Positions 11,679 through 23,149 of a DNA stretch of 64,000 bases are shown here, piece after piece. Origin of the DNA: Pseudisothecium myosuroides (Eukaryota > Streptophyta > Bryopsida > Hypnales > Lembophyllaceae). Numbering within the stretch: the stretch's first letter is position 1; the number at the start of each line of letters is the position of its first letter. The position numbers and the translations under genes were made by a program. Location of the stretch: assembly GCA_951799445.1 (NCBI GenBank), contig OX637292.1, positions 8,497,296-8,561,295 on the forward strand. Reading direction: 5' to 3'. The notes below the pieces were generated by a model that saw only the letters and a list, made by a program, of their open reading frames with translations, searched no databases and was not told the origin of the DNA.

Positions 11679-13465
11679 AATTGCCAAGTTCCTTAATTTG
11701 AGGGCATTTCCTCCCAAATCACTATATGAAAACAATTTGGAATAAAAAGAGTACTAATTTGTACTTCAAAGGTTCTATTTAAAATCTTAAAAGAACAGAA
11801 GAGGTACTTAATCTTTCTACACTTGCAAAAGGGGCTAGAATCAATTGGAACAAATTCCATGCTAATTGCGCACATTCACCATTTGGATTTCAAATTAAAA
11901 AAATTCTCATTGCATAAGAAATCATCAAAAAATGACTATTGTATTGCCAATTCACTTAACCTCCTTGCATTGCAAAGTGATTTAGAGTAAGCTAGACTCT
12001 ATATTTGCTATTGAAATTTTGCATGAATACACTTAACATGATTTGGAAGTCAATGATGGAGGAATAAAAATTCATCAAGAACAAAAATTTACTTGAGGAT
12101 GGCTCAAAATCTATTGACTTAGTTTTCTAAGAATAAAAAAAAATCTTTTTATCACATTAAACGTACTAATCTTTCAATCCATGTGGTCAAATGGGCTTAA
12201 GTTTTTTCAACACTTTTCTATATTAGTCTACTAAACTTTTGTACATTTGAAGTTTAAAAAAAAATCTTTATTTTCAATTTTGGATAATGTACTTAAAGAT
12301 GACAATTTTAGACAATTTCTCTAATTTGACACCCCACCCCCACCCGATCTTTTAGGGATGAATTTCTTCTTCAATTGAAAATTCTTTGTTGATTTAGATT
12401 TCTTAAGTGTATAAATTTTTATATGATATAAAGATGCCAACACACAATGGTACATTTTACAATCATTTACATTTTCAAAGTCTATAAAATGTAGACTTTG
12501 CTTTCTATTGTTAATTGTACCACTACCACAGGAAGGGGTGTTTTCAGGCCATTTTTTAGTCAAATATCGCATATTGAAAGCGTGAGTCTTTTAAGTAATT
12601 TGTATTGAAAATCATGTGCCTAGGATGTGCTTGGAAGGACACTACTGGAATACTGGAAGTTCATCGGGTGACTTTTTAGTACGTTTGCTGTTGTCTTTTA
12701 AAGTTACCATCCCCAAAAAAATTTCAAATTGCTGCCCAATTCATTTTGTTCAGTCACTGAGCTATTGACACTTGGCCATCACAGAGAGCCTCGGCTCCTG
12801 GTTTCCAACTTTTTAAAGTGATGATTTCGGGCAATTGCTGCTCTCCTAGTGCAGAAAAACAAATACACCACCCAATTGAAATGCTGAGATTGAAACCCCC
12901 GGGCGTAGGTGTCTTTCAGTAATTGAAAGCCATATTTTTCTTTAAATATTTTTAAATAGTTCATTCATGATTTGCAAGACAATGAAACTGAGGAAGACGT
13001 TGTACAATAATTGAAGCAATAAACTCAAACAAGCTTTATTTATTTCAGCAATGCAAATTGCTGAGGTTTCAGTCGTAAGCAACTACCACTTTATAATACG
13101 GTTTCACTTATTCTTGCTTTCCATCCGACACATGCTACGGACTGTGATATCCTCTGCGCCGGGTGGTCCATCCTCACGATCACAGCTGAATTTCATATGA
13201 ACGAAGACTACCAACTGCCTTAAATCCATTATCAAATTCAATCCTCCAAGACTCCTTGTCCACTAACATGTACATACAAATGGGAGAAGCTACCTAGTAG
13301 CTCGTCAAGTACTACACATACACACAATTCAAACACTTGTTCAAATACAAACTTTTTACATACACACGAACTTGTCACACTTTTCCTCCCTTGGAAATCA
13401 TCTGCACGCAACTGTTGAACTGCATGCCTCGCAACTACACTCACACTGTTACACTTTTGTCGTCA
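11679..13465. other. Intergenic sequence, nothing recognised
   Basis: AT-rich DNA turning moderately GC-balanced after about 12500. Short frames lack recognisable domains. The segment 12980-13460 adjoins the Tnp1/En/Spm-like relic and may be the 3' part of that element. Confidence 0.4.
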
Positions 13466-13469
13466 TTCG

Positions 13470-14275
13470 TCAAAGGTGCACAAGGTTATTCGGCCACAAA
13501 ACAAATCGGCCCTTGGCGTCTTTAACCGTCTTCTGTGTAATTAGATCCTTCCAACCCGATGGGCATGGGCAGGCCTTGGAAGCTCCACTTGCAGTGGAGG
13601 AACTCAACTTTATATTGCACCACCCCTTTGGTATAATTTTGCGTGCAAATTTTGAACCTGATAGGCCCATAAGAACTCCTTTCCCGATATGAACTTCTTC
13701 ACCTTGTATAACTGCTGCCACGGTTACGGCATCTCACATTCCATCTGCGACCAGTTTTGAACACATTCCATGTTGAAAGTCAGTAATATATACTAGCACA
13801 TGACTGTCCTAGCATCTACATACTTCCACTCAATAAGAGAAATCTGTGGATACTAGACATCCAATAAAGGCGGATGAACTTTTCCGATCGGGAAGGAGGA
13901 AGCAGCAACGCATACTTTGCCTTCAATTTCTACTGAAATTGTCCCCTTCCCAATGACAGAGGAAAGGCATCCAATTCCAAAAATCATTTGCACAACCTGT
14001 AATTAGAACATTCTTTAACTTCTACACAGATCATGCTTGAGCCTCTTGGGTTTCTCACCTCTTTCTAGTTTGAGTTTGGCATTTCTTCCAGTGAATTTCT
14101 TACTCTTTTGTTCTTCTTCTTTGCCAAATAATTCTGCTGGCTATTTCCATTACTAGGATCTCCTAGCAGCATCGGCTCCATCACCCTTCCAGTGCTCTTT
14201 GAAAGCATGCAGGAGTTTTTTCTGGTAGAAACTGAATGAGGCGCCACATTTTCCTTGATTGACTCCGACACTGTA
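13470..14275 (-). pseudogene. Tnp1/En/Spm-like (CACTA ORF1-type) gene fragment
   Basis: On the minus strand a short frame (13721-13470) encodes GKGVLMG.., then a Gly-Trp, a P-rich stretch, TVKDAKGRFVLWP and a short tail. This order (Gly-rich strand, LP/CP region, T-x-x-DA-x-G-x-x-x-x-WP) is that of the Transposase Tnp1/En/Spm-like domain of CACTA elements. Upstream, near 13998-13850, another piece encodes a short beta-rich segment, and 14271-14065 encodes a basic linker (AKKKNKRVRN) ending at a possible GAG|GTGAGA donor. The pieces look like exons of one gene, but stops separate them and no transposase core is present. The family call is moderate. Confidence 0.45.
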
Positions 14276-14680
14276 ATGGTTAAAAAAAATTCTCATAGTC
14301 AATGAAAACATGCTATAACAGTGCAAAAAATCAATTACAAACTCCCTCCACGTCCTACAATTTCAATGAATATCAAATAAAAATTACCTCTGCGAACTTC
14401 ACTCATGCTTCCCTTCTTTTGTGTCACATGCACAACCACATCAATGAAATCGACACTTACATCTTCATCTGCCTGCACAAAAATTGACGAATGTGTCAAT
14501 TGTACATGCCATAATGCTTATAACATTCCAAGACGTAAATGCATGAAATTGATGCATGAAAAATCTGAAGGTTCTTTTTAAAATTTTTAAAATTTTATGC
14601 CGTTCATGCTATCCGGCTACCTCCGTCGGTGTAGGCCCGCTTCCATATTCAATGGATGTTGAACTAACTTCAATGTTGTC
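14276..14680. other. Intergenic sequence, nothing recognised
   Basis: AT-rich sequence with no credible coding frame, between the CACTA-like fragment and the GC-rich tandem repeats. Confidence 0.4.
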
Positions 14681-14689
14681 ATATCGGAC

Positions 14690-14990
14690 GGGTCGGAGTG
14701 ATCGAACAGGACAGACGGACGGGCAAACCAGACCGGACGGACGAACAGTTCGGACAGCCCAGACGCCTTTCATTTTTGAAATTTTTCAATTGGCAAGTCG
14801 CTTCCACGCTGGAATCAGGGTGCGGACGTAAAAGTCAAGGCGAGGACGTCAATGCAGGGCGCAGACATCATCGTCAGGGTGGGGATTGTACTAGGCGCGG
14901 ACGTTTCTGTCAAGGCGCGAACGGATTCGTTGGGGCGTGGACGCAAGGACGCGGACGTCTTGTAGGGGCGCGGACCAGTCTATTTTCTAC
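14690..14990. repeat. GC-rich degenerate minisatellite (CGGACG-rich)
   Basis: 14690-14765 is a run of CGGACGGG-like units. 14828-14985 contains seven or so degenerate units of about 19-21 bp with the core GGCGCGGACGTC. Base composition differs sharply from the AT-rich surroundings. Frames through it are low complexity, so I do not call them genes. Confidence 0.65.
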
Positions 14991-15326
14991 AAGTGATATT
15001 TCGCCATTCTTCACCGCAATGTAAGGAGCAACAACATTCCTAAAGGAAAAAAATGGAAGATATTACAGTATTTTGCCAAGAATCTATACATTTGCTGAAT
15101 ATCCTCGCCAATATTACATGGCTGCCACGTACTTGTAGCCCATTCCTGTCATCCAATTTTCTCTGACCATCGCCAAGAAGCAGCTCATGATCCCCAGTCG
15201 CGGCCACATTTGCGCAGAGTCTCGATCTCTTCTCGCCATAGATAGGGTTGCAAGGTTGCACCATAGCCTGTCACAACTGTACAACTAAATGCATCCATCG
15301 CCAGTAACAATAGTTTATTTGAAGGT

Positions 15327-15537
15327 ATCCATTGCCAGCAGCTACTACGCATTTCTTTCAATATTTTAGGTCGCCACATTGCCAATAACAATAGTTTATT
15401 GTAAACTATCCATCGCTAGTAGCTACTACGCATTTCCATGAATATTTTAAGTTGCCACATTGCCATTTACAATTGCTTATTCTAATGAGGTATCCATCGC
15501 TTGCACACTTTCTTTGAATATTTTAGGTCGTTCTGCT
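15327..15537 (+). repeat. About 81-84-bp tandem repeat, roughly 2.5 copies
   Basis: The phrase 'atccat(t/c)gc..agctactacgc' starts at 15327 and 15408, and a degraded copy starts at 15491. Each is followed by 'aatattttaggtcg' and 'ccacattgcca'. A partial unit precedes at about 15290. Noncoding. Confidence 0.7.
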
Positions 15538-15968
15538 GGCAAGCACTTGATGAGTTTCGTGGAAGTGTATGAAGTGTAACTTGGCAGCATCTGGTTGATT
15601 GCATGTGTTTTTAAAATCCATGAAGGATTGAAGAAGGACAAGGTTCGTTATCTCCTCACTTTTGTATTTTGTTTCTAAGTTGTACCAGTGATCTCTGTGA
15701 TGATTTTGTGTTCTTGGAGAGAGTGGGCTAAGTTGGTGTCGCAATGTGAATTTTTGGTTTTTTTGTAAGTTATCTGAATCTTGGAACGGAAACCGTGATC
15801 TGGTATCCGGAATGGAGCAAGAGATAACGGGAAACCGGAAATTAACTACGGAACGGAATAGGTGACAATCCGGATTCAATCTGAATCTAAACCGGATTAG
15901 AGTTGGAGCGGATCTGAGTTGGATCGGATTGGGTCAGGAACGGATTTGGTCATGATGACAGATCAGAC

Positions 15969-15976
15969 TATAAATA
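15969..15976 (+). promoter_or_regulatory. TATA box (TATAAATA) of the 15.5-24.4 kb element
   Basis: TATAAATA lies about 280 bp upstream of the ATG at 16252, in a region where the composition shifts and where several CCGGAT/CGGATC words accumulate (15780-15960). It is the best core-promoter candidate for the split gene at 16252. Confidence 0.5.
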
Positions 15977-16251
15977 GGCTGACCAATCCAGTTGCCACTC
16001 TTTTTCAAACTTTCTTTTGCGGAAATCGCTCTCCAGCTCGTATTTAGCTTCCCTTCCCAATGCTTTGCTTTCTTGTTTTGTGAGTGTGTGTGTGCGTGTT
16101 AGTGTGTTAGGGCGCGCAGCGCTTTAGTTTGTGTTACAGGTTTAGAGGTATTCTGGTTGAGATCGGAAGAGCGAAGGTGAGAAACGGGACGTGCGGCTAG
16201 GAGAGGGAAAGGTAGCCACAGTAAGAATCCGGTTTAGCACAGCTTGTGTCC

Positions 16252-17027
16252 ATGCTTCAGCTCCGCAAGAGTAGAGCAGGGCCGTCCAGTTCCTCCGCAG
16301 TAGAAGTCAAACTCCGGAAGGTGTGTCCGATCATTCCAGTAGACGAGAAGGAAAATGACCACCTGATAGAGGATCTTGCCAAGATGGGTTGCGGAGGACT
16401 GATCGATAAACCCTGGGGATTTAGGGAGGAACGGATGATTCGAGAGCTGTTGGGAAGACTCTCGAATCAGTTCGACAAAACCATCCGCGGACTTCCGGGC
16501 AGTTGGACGGAAGAAATGTGGAAGGCCGTATACGAATTCCGGTCAGGAGGTCGAGGGATGGCCACCTCGAAGGAGGGTTATACTCGGGGGAAGTTCTGGT
16601 GCACGGTGGACTCCAAGGATGGGCATGCGGTCGCAGATTGTCTGGACGGCCGGCATCGCAACTTGTTGCAGTTCCTGGTTCCGATCATCCACCCGGAGAA
16701 GCCGACGAGGGTGACCATCGCCATCGGGAACCTCATTTTCGGAGCCCTGAGCGGGGAACGGAAAGTGGACTGGGCCAGGATCTTTTCCGATCTGGTCAAC
16801 CGTCTAATTCCAAAGATCGGAGGAAGTAGGCCGACTCCGTTGAGTCCCTACATCTTCCATCTTTACAAGCACAATCAACTCCTCACGGATACGGAGGAGA
16901 AGGAGTGGAAGACTCAGGAGTCACTCCTGAAGTATGGGGAATCGGAATCGGAAGAAGAAGAACAGGAAGAAGTATCCAGTTCCGAGGAGGAAGAAGAAGA
17001 AGAGGAGGAGCAACACCGGCCGCAGCA
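16252..17027 (+). pseudogene. Element-encoded protein, 5' part (split by insertion A)
   Basis: The ATG at 16252 opens a frame of about 260 codons. The first 200 residues form a globular domain I do not recognise. Its end, '..VDWARIFSDLVNRLIPK' followed by 'PLSPYIFHLYK', parallels '..LDWGQIVYEQVKAEIML' and 'PISLISATYLSAL' in the 42009-45014 gene, so both may be one family of plant element proteins. A Glu-rich acidic tail follows (16950-17010). Element A is inserted at 17028 with target duplication CAGCA. The reading frame that continues after the insertion is one step off the acidic frame, so a small indel in the GAA/GAG run (16940-17013) is also likely. The gene appears inactive in this copy. 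Confidence 0.6.
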
Positions 17028-18318
17028 TGTGAGCTCCCAATTTGTCACTTGGGACTCGTAGAATTATTTTTTTTGGAAATTTGCAATTTAAAGTTGATAA
17101 AAGTATACAAAAATCCATAAAAAGAGTGTAGAACCGAAATAGGGTTGTATCATACCCATTATAGTATTTGGTCTAGATTTGTGATTTTTACTTAGAATCC
17201 CCCAAACCTTGCCTAAAAAGAGTGTAGAAATAACAAAAAGGTTAGATTTGGAGGATTCAAGTCACACAGCCCCAAAAGGGCTAAATCCCACCATGAATGT
17301 GGCGATTCATGGCTAGGTCGGTCCGAGGGATCCACAGCAAGGCCACTAGGTCGGGTCCTAGAGTTAGATTTAGAATTCCCCATTAGATCGACGAATTCCC
17401 AAAATCCCGATTGTTAGCATGCAGGAGCCACTCACGCAAGACCGGGCCCGTGGAGGAATCTACAGCCCAAGGATGGTGTTCTAGGGTGAATCCCATGCCA
17501 GGAGTCCAACGGCGAAATCGGTTCGCCAAGATTCCTCCACCTGCAGAAGATTCCCGCACCGTCGCTACTTCAAGGAGATGTCCAGTTTAAATCTCCATTG
17601 ACCAATCGTGCCAGGTACGGAAACACACCCGCACGTCTTTCATGCGACTCCCTGAGAGGTCACGTGAAAAATCCCGGCATCTTCCGACTTGCAGAAGAAT
17701 CTTTTTCCGGGTGGTCAACCCTCCTAACCTCCAACGGGAATTTCATGGAAATTACCCAGGTTACAATAAAATCTCACTAAAAATTAGACTAGCTTGTTTT
17801 ATGTTAATAATGCGCTCCGTGAAGTTTCACGACATTCCGATAGCGGCAAGTACCCGAACCGGCGAGATTCCTCGGGAATTAACCACGTGGCGAGGTCCCC
17901 GCCACGTTGACCGGCATTCCGGGACCATACAATGGCGAAATGAAGTCAACCAAAAGTCCTTCCCGACTCTCTCGCACCTACCGGAGACCCTAGGCTATTC
18001 ACATTTCTCAAAATAAGAGACCCCCAAGATCTAGGATTTTACCACGATTTGGTTTTTAAACTAAATTAGCCTACGATGGGTTTTTGGCCTCGGTGCGGGG
18101 GGTAGAGGGGTCTAGGACTAAACATGGCGTTCTAGATCCAACGGCGCAATCCATTCGGCGATTGGAGCTAATCTCCAAAAGTTAGGATGTTGGTCCAGCA
18201 TAGATGGTAGAAGTAGAAATTTAGGATGTAGGATGAAAATCTTTGAGGATGAGGATGAAAATCCCCGTTGATAAGGTTACCTTAGAACTCTAGAGGGAGG
18301 GGTGAGCCCTTGGAAACC

Positions 18319-18326
18319 TATATAAG
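18319..18326 (+). promoter_or_regulatory. TATA box within LTR copy A
   Basis: TATATAAG, followed by a pyrimidine-rich stretch, lies about 1.29 kb from the element start. The same site is conserved in copies B and C. If it is the LTR promoter, U3 is about 1.3 kb and R-U5 about 3.8 kb. Confidence 0.55.
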
Positions 18327-18749
18327 GGCCCCATTTCTCTCTCTAGAACACCCCCAATTCTTGTTTTGAGTCCGTGGGTCCAAGTTATTTTGGATATTTT
18401 GGTGTTTCAAGCCAAAAACCTCTACGGTGTTTTCGGAGCACTTTTGGCTCCATTGTTGCTTATTTTCAAGCTTTGAAAGTCCTTGGGGGTCCTTCTACCT
18501 TGCTTTGTGTACTCTTTTGTGCACTTTTTTGTACTTTGTTGTAGGTGGAGAGCCTCTCTCTCCCTCTTGTACGTGTCGTGATCTAACTTGTGAAGTTAAG
18601 AGTCTTTTGTTTTGTATCTTGCACTAATCCTAAAGTCACCCCCCACCGTACCTTGGCGATGCCGCTTTGGGGGGCTTTTAGCGTGTGAGCGTTGTGTTGC
18701 CACGTGATCTAACTTGCCAGTTTTTTCCCTTTGTAGTTTTTCTTACACC

Positions 18750-19010
18750 CTCTTCTAATATTCCCCTTGTTGAGTGGACCCCCCTCCGGGACGGCGAAGC
18801 TTTGGACCTCCTTGTACATGTTTTGCTAAAGTTCTTCCAAACCCTCTTCTAATCTTCTCCTTGTTGAGTGGACCCCCCTCCGGGACGGCGAAGCTTTGGA
18901 CCTCCTTGTACATGTTTTGCTAAGTTTTCTTCCAAACCCTCTCCTAATCTTCTACTTGTGAAGTGCACCCCCCTCCGGGACGGCGAAGCTTTGACCCTGT
19001 GTGTGTGTTT
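18750..19010 (+). repeat. 94-95-bp tandem repeats in LTR copy A (three units)
   Basis: CTCCGGGACGGCGAAGC recurs at 18784, 18878 and 18973. The 'GGCGAAGCTTTG' core then continues in degenerate form (GGTGAAGC, GGCGGAGC) to about 19210. Copy C has about five units of about 94 bp at the matching place. Confidence 0.8.
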
Positions 19011-20849
19011 TCTTTAAGGTTTAGTTTTCCCTCTTCTAAAGTCTCTCTCCTTGTGTGGACCCCCTTGGGAAACGGTGAAGCTTTGAACTAGTGACAAAGT
19101 AGAGTCCTAAAGCGTGTGTTAAAAGTGTAGACGGCGGAGCTTTGAACCCCCGGGGTGTCAAGAAGTCCTAAAGTTGGTGTTAAAACCAATTTGACGGCGA
19201 AGCTTTGCATCTACCCCGTGTTTAGTTCCAAAGTCTAGTTTCCAAGACCTTTGTGGAAACCTCCAGAGTTTAGCTTCCAAGATATGTAGGTTTCTTTGCA
19301 TTTGTCTAGAGTAGTGTCTTCAAAAGTTTTAGGTAGTTAGTTGTTTCCAAGGTCTTAGTAAGTTTAGTACCCCCGACGTTTATTTCCCCCATTAGCCTTA
19401 GCAAAAACCCAGTCTTAAAATAGCCTTAGCGAAAAATTCCAGTCTTAAATTAGCCTTAGCAAAAATCCAGTCTTAAATTAGCCTTAGCAAAAATCCAGTC
19501 TTAGATAGCCTTAGCGAAAAATTCCAGTCTTTTTAGCCTAGCCGGAAATCCAGTTTAGACAGCCAACAACATCAGGACCAGCATACAGCAGCAACATCAG
19601 GACCAGCATACAACAGCAACATCAGGACCAGCTACAGCAGCAACATCAGGCCAGCATACAGCAGCACCATCGGGAGCCAAAAAAAAAACATATTAAAAAA
19701 TTAATTAATTAATTTAATTAATTTTTGACCAGCCCAGCCAGCCAGCCGAAAGCCAGCCAGCCGGGAGGCGGTGGGCAGGCTCGGGGTCCAGCACCCGGCC
19801 AGATCGGTCGCTCTTTTTTTGAACTCAAATTTTTTGGTCTTTTGGGTTCTGGTTTTTTGGGTTCTCTCAAACTAACGCAAAAATCAGACCTAAAACACCA
19901 CAAAAATGTGGGACTAACCTATTACTAGCTAGGGAAGGAGTAGGATTAGGGTCTAAACCAAAAAGGGAGAAGGGAGAAAAGAGCGAAGCACCACCGTACC
20001 TGCACACAAATTTGTTTCACCACTCACACCTACACACAATGGAAGGAAATTAGGGGGAAGGATGTGTTATAGGAGTGGAGAGGAGAGAGACGATAAATAG
20101 TGCCTAGCTAGGAGATTAGGTAGGAAATCTAGAAGAACTCCTTGCAACCGTTGGGAGGAGGATTAGCTTGACACAAAGCAAAGTTGCGTAAGAGGGTAGG
20201 AGGCTCATTTAAAACTTCACAAAGTTTGAGACTAGAAGCGTAAGACCACCATCACCACGGTTGGTGGAATAGTTCAAGAGTAGAAGGAAGAGGAGGAGAG
20301 AAAGAAAAGAAGAAGGAAATGGGGGGAAAGGGTTAGAACATCATACTTGTAAACGTTTTCTTTTCTACAACTTAAGCCGTGGGCCTTAAAAAATAAAGCA
20401 AAAATAAAATAAAATAAATAAAGACCATAACCCAAAAATAAAAGAAGACGATCGCGAGTGGCCACCATGGAGCACGAGGACGCGCACGTGGACGGGGATG
20501 ACGTCATTTCCGACACTAGCAGTAACGAGGTGGGTCATTAAACTAATCCTAGTCGTTTCTCCCTAATTAGCATTTGTTTTTCCTAATCAGCCCTTAGAGC
20601 GTGATTAGCATCCGAGATTAGCGTGAATTAGAAGTTTAGATTCAAAAGTTGATAGATTAGGAATAGAGGTTTCCGAAAACATCTTATAATTAAGATTTGA
20701 CCGTAAACTGACCGCGTTAGGCTAAGTTAAGCGGTAGGGGGTAGAACGGAGGAATTTTAATAAAAATTGAACCACAAGAAACAATGGACGGAAATTAGGA
20801 TTAGATTAGAAGGAGAATTTAGGATAAAAATTAAAGATCAATTAACGGG

Positions 20850-21740
20850 TAAAAACCTAGAGTTAAATTAAGAGTTTAATTAGGGAAGTTAAAATTCAGA
20901 AGTCAGAATTTGGAGTTAACTTTGGGAAGTAAAAAGTAGAATAGGAAATAGAGGTCAAAAGTAGAATCCACTTAGGAAGTAGATTGTTGAGTTAAAAATA
21001 GAGTTAAAATTAGAAGTCAAAACCCTAGGGTTAAAAGTTGGAATTAAATTTAAGAGGATAACATTTAGAGCTAATCTAGGATTAAAACGATAGAATTAAA
21101 TTTGGAAGTAGAAGTCAAAAGTCAAAAGTCAAAAGATTAGATTAAATTAAAAGGTTAAATTTTAGTCAATTGGGGAATAAAAAGTGAGAGTGAAAAGCTA
21201 AAAGTAGAAGTTAAAGGTTAGAAGTAGAAGTAAAATTTTAGAGTTAGTAGAAAAAATCTAGAGTCAAAGTGAAAACGTAGAGTCAAACCTAGAGGTTAAA
21301 ATTGGGGATGAATTTTAGAAGTAAAAATTTAGAGTTAAAAGTCAAAAACCTAGAGTTAAATTAGGAGTAAAAATCTACAGTGAAGAGGGTAAAAATCCTA
21401 GAATAGTTTAAAAATAAGAACATAGAATTAGAGGTGAAACTTAGAATTATCTTAGAAGGTTAAAACTTGGAAGTTAGGAGTCGAAGTTGATTTAGAAGTA
21501 AGAACCTAAAGTTAAAAGTCAAACGCGTAGAGTTAAATTTAGAAGGGTAACCTTAGAATAGAATAGAGGAGTAAAATCTTAGAGTTAAAAGTTAAACCTA
21601 GAGTTAAATTCCGAGGATAAATTTCAGAGTTAAATTAGGAGTAAAAACCTAGAGTTAAAAGTCGGTAGTTAATATGTAAACCCAAGTTAAAAGAGTACAA
21701 ATCTAGAGTTTCATTTAGAGGTTGAAGATTAGAGTAAGAG
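20850..21740 (+). repeat. Degenerate TAGAGTTAAA/GTCAAAAGT tract in LTR copy A
   Basis: Nearly 900 bp consist of short, imperfect words such as GAGTTAAA, AAAGTCAAAA and TAGAAGT in irregular order. The matching tract in B (about 27340-28270) is similar, while that in C (about 47720-48440) is shorter. It is strand-asymmetric (purine-rich on this strand) and noncoding. Confidence 0.7.
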
Positions 21741-22156
21741 TTAAACTTTAGAGTTAGTCCTTAGAGTAGAACTTCTAGGTGGAGTCTTAAAATCCCACGA
21801 TAGTCTTAGAGGTTCATGGAAGGAACATAGGGGTTCCTCTTTTTACGTAGTTAGGGACGTTAGAAATGACGCCAACTACCCAGTCTACCCTCGACATAGG
21901 ATAGATAGTTAGGGAGTCAGAATTTTACCATTACCCCTGAGCATTGCAGTTAGCTTGTGAGTTACTACATGCATTCTAATTATTCGCTGCCATCCACGAC
22001 ACTTAGGAAACGTTAGCAAAAAAGATCCATTGCTTGGAAGGCACAGTGGACCGCGCTCACATCACCCCTATATATTAAAAAATGTGGATAAAGGCATAGA
22101 ACCTGGTCGGTGTTCGCTCTATTACCAAGGGTGGGTAATCTTGCGCCCACACAGCA

Positions 22157-23149
22157 CAAGCGGCAGAAGACGACGCCTCCTCACCGGAGAGGACCTCAAC
22201 CCCTCCGGGTGAGACCTCCAACCTTGGGAAGAAACCGGTTTCTGAAGAACCGGGTCCTTCCGGATCGGATCCGACAGATCCGTTCATTCAGCTGATCAAC
22301 ATCTTGAGCGATGTACGAGCAGACTGGACAGTGAAGAAGCTGATTCTGAACCAGATCAGCGAGCTGGTGGGAGCACCAGCAGACAGCAGCCTTGCAGGAG
22401 TGGTTGCAGAGTTCATCTCCAGCCTGGATGAGATCCGGAAGCAAGAAACGGAGATACGACGACTCCAAGAGGAGAACGAGTCGTTGAAGACGGAAATGTT
22501 GCTCCTCAAGGAGAACATGGCTACCACCCGGGAGATGGCAAAGGCTACCCGAAAAGTAGCCGAGGACGTGAAGGCCACATTCGAAGCAACCAGAGAGGCC
22601 GTCACCAAGTCCAAACTGTTTGACGAGGGAGTCCTCAAGGAGAAGAAGATATCCGGAACCAGGTTGGTCCGGATCTTGACGGACTACTCCGAGAAGGTGG
22701 AGTTGGTGATGATGGAGGCGCGAGAAGCTGCAAACCGGATGGAGGAGAACAGCCGGAAGCTGAACGGAGTGACGTTGTCACGGTCGTTCCATCTGTCCGA
22801 ACTTTCAATGCCTGGATCTTTTCCGAATGTGGGTATTCAGACGGAAGGAAAGGAGGGGACTCCCCAGTCAAAGAAGAGTGGGAGGAAGCTCGCGCACACC
22901 ATCAACTTGGATTCGTCACCGGATCTTCCAGAATGTGAAACCGGGGAGCGGAACCGGAACCTGACGGACGTTTTCGAGCAGCTTGGAACGAAACCACCTA
23001 GAAGCCCCACACTGAACCTGGGGCAGGATCAAGGTATGGATCTGACCCCAGATCAAGGTGCGGATCAAGATCAGAGCGTGGACCAAGGCGAAGACGAAGT
23101 TATGAACGAAGGAACGGATCAAGGAGTAGATCCGGTTATGATAGGGTAG
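22157..23149 (+). pseudogene. Element-encoded protein, 3' part (coiled coil, acidic tail)
   Basis: This continues the gene at 16252 beyond insertion A. The open frame runs from the insertion edge (Glu/Ser/Pro-rich linker) through 22300, then a long coiled coil (about 22400-22800: IRRLQEENESLKTEML and similar heptads), ending in an acidic tail with repeated DQG units (23030-23140) and a TAG at 23147. Coiled-coil content suggests oligomerisation. The same plan (globular domain, then coiled coil) is seen in the 42009-45014 gene. No enzyme motif is visible. CCGGAT-type words also occur inside this coding region, for example 22259-22274. Confidence 0.6.

Larger units (their letters stand above)
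17028..22151 (+). mobile_element. Copy A of a 5.1-kb TG..CA element, probable solo LTR
   Basis: It starts TGTGAGCTCCC and ends TTGCGCCCACA, and is flanked by a perfect 5-bp duplication CAGCA (17023-17027 and 22152-22156). TG..CA ends with 5-bp duplications are the signature of LTR retrotransposons. No gag, pol or internal domain is present, so this is best read as a 5,124-bp solo LTR, unusually long but comparable to LTRs of large non-autonomous plant elements. Internally it has a TATATAAG at 18319, about 95-bp tandem repeats (18750-19010), about 30-bp 'CCTTAGCAAAAATCCAGTC' repeats (19390-19550), CAG/CATCAGGACCAG repeats (19560-19670) and an AT-rich TAGAGTTAAA tract (20850-21740). It splits the gene at 16252/22157. 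Copies B and C lie on the opposite strand. Confidence 0.85.

Noticed and set aside
14556..15024. Plus-strand frames through the CGGACG-rich minisatellite
   Set aside because: Arg/Gly-rich reading of a GC-rich tandem repeat, open in several frames at once.
17642..18016. A 124-codon open frame present in all three 5-kb copies (also 30996-31370 and 51419-51793)
   Set aside because: It is open in all copies, but the copies are similar in sequence anyway. There is no recognisable domain, it lies upstream of the TATA box, and substitutions do not clearly spare amino acids.
18750..19010. Regularly spaced repeats as a possible CRISPR array
   Set aside because: These are contiguous 94-95-bp tandem units without unique spacers, inside a plant LTR.
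20274..20516. An 80-codon frame in copy A, also in copy B at 28581-28823
   Set aside because: Low-complexity ending (LLLFFLSSSSFYS), no domain, partly lost in copy C. Taken as chance within the LTR.
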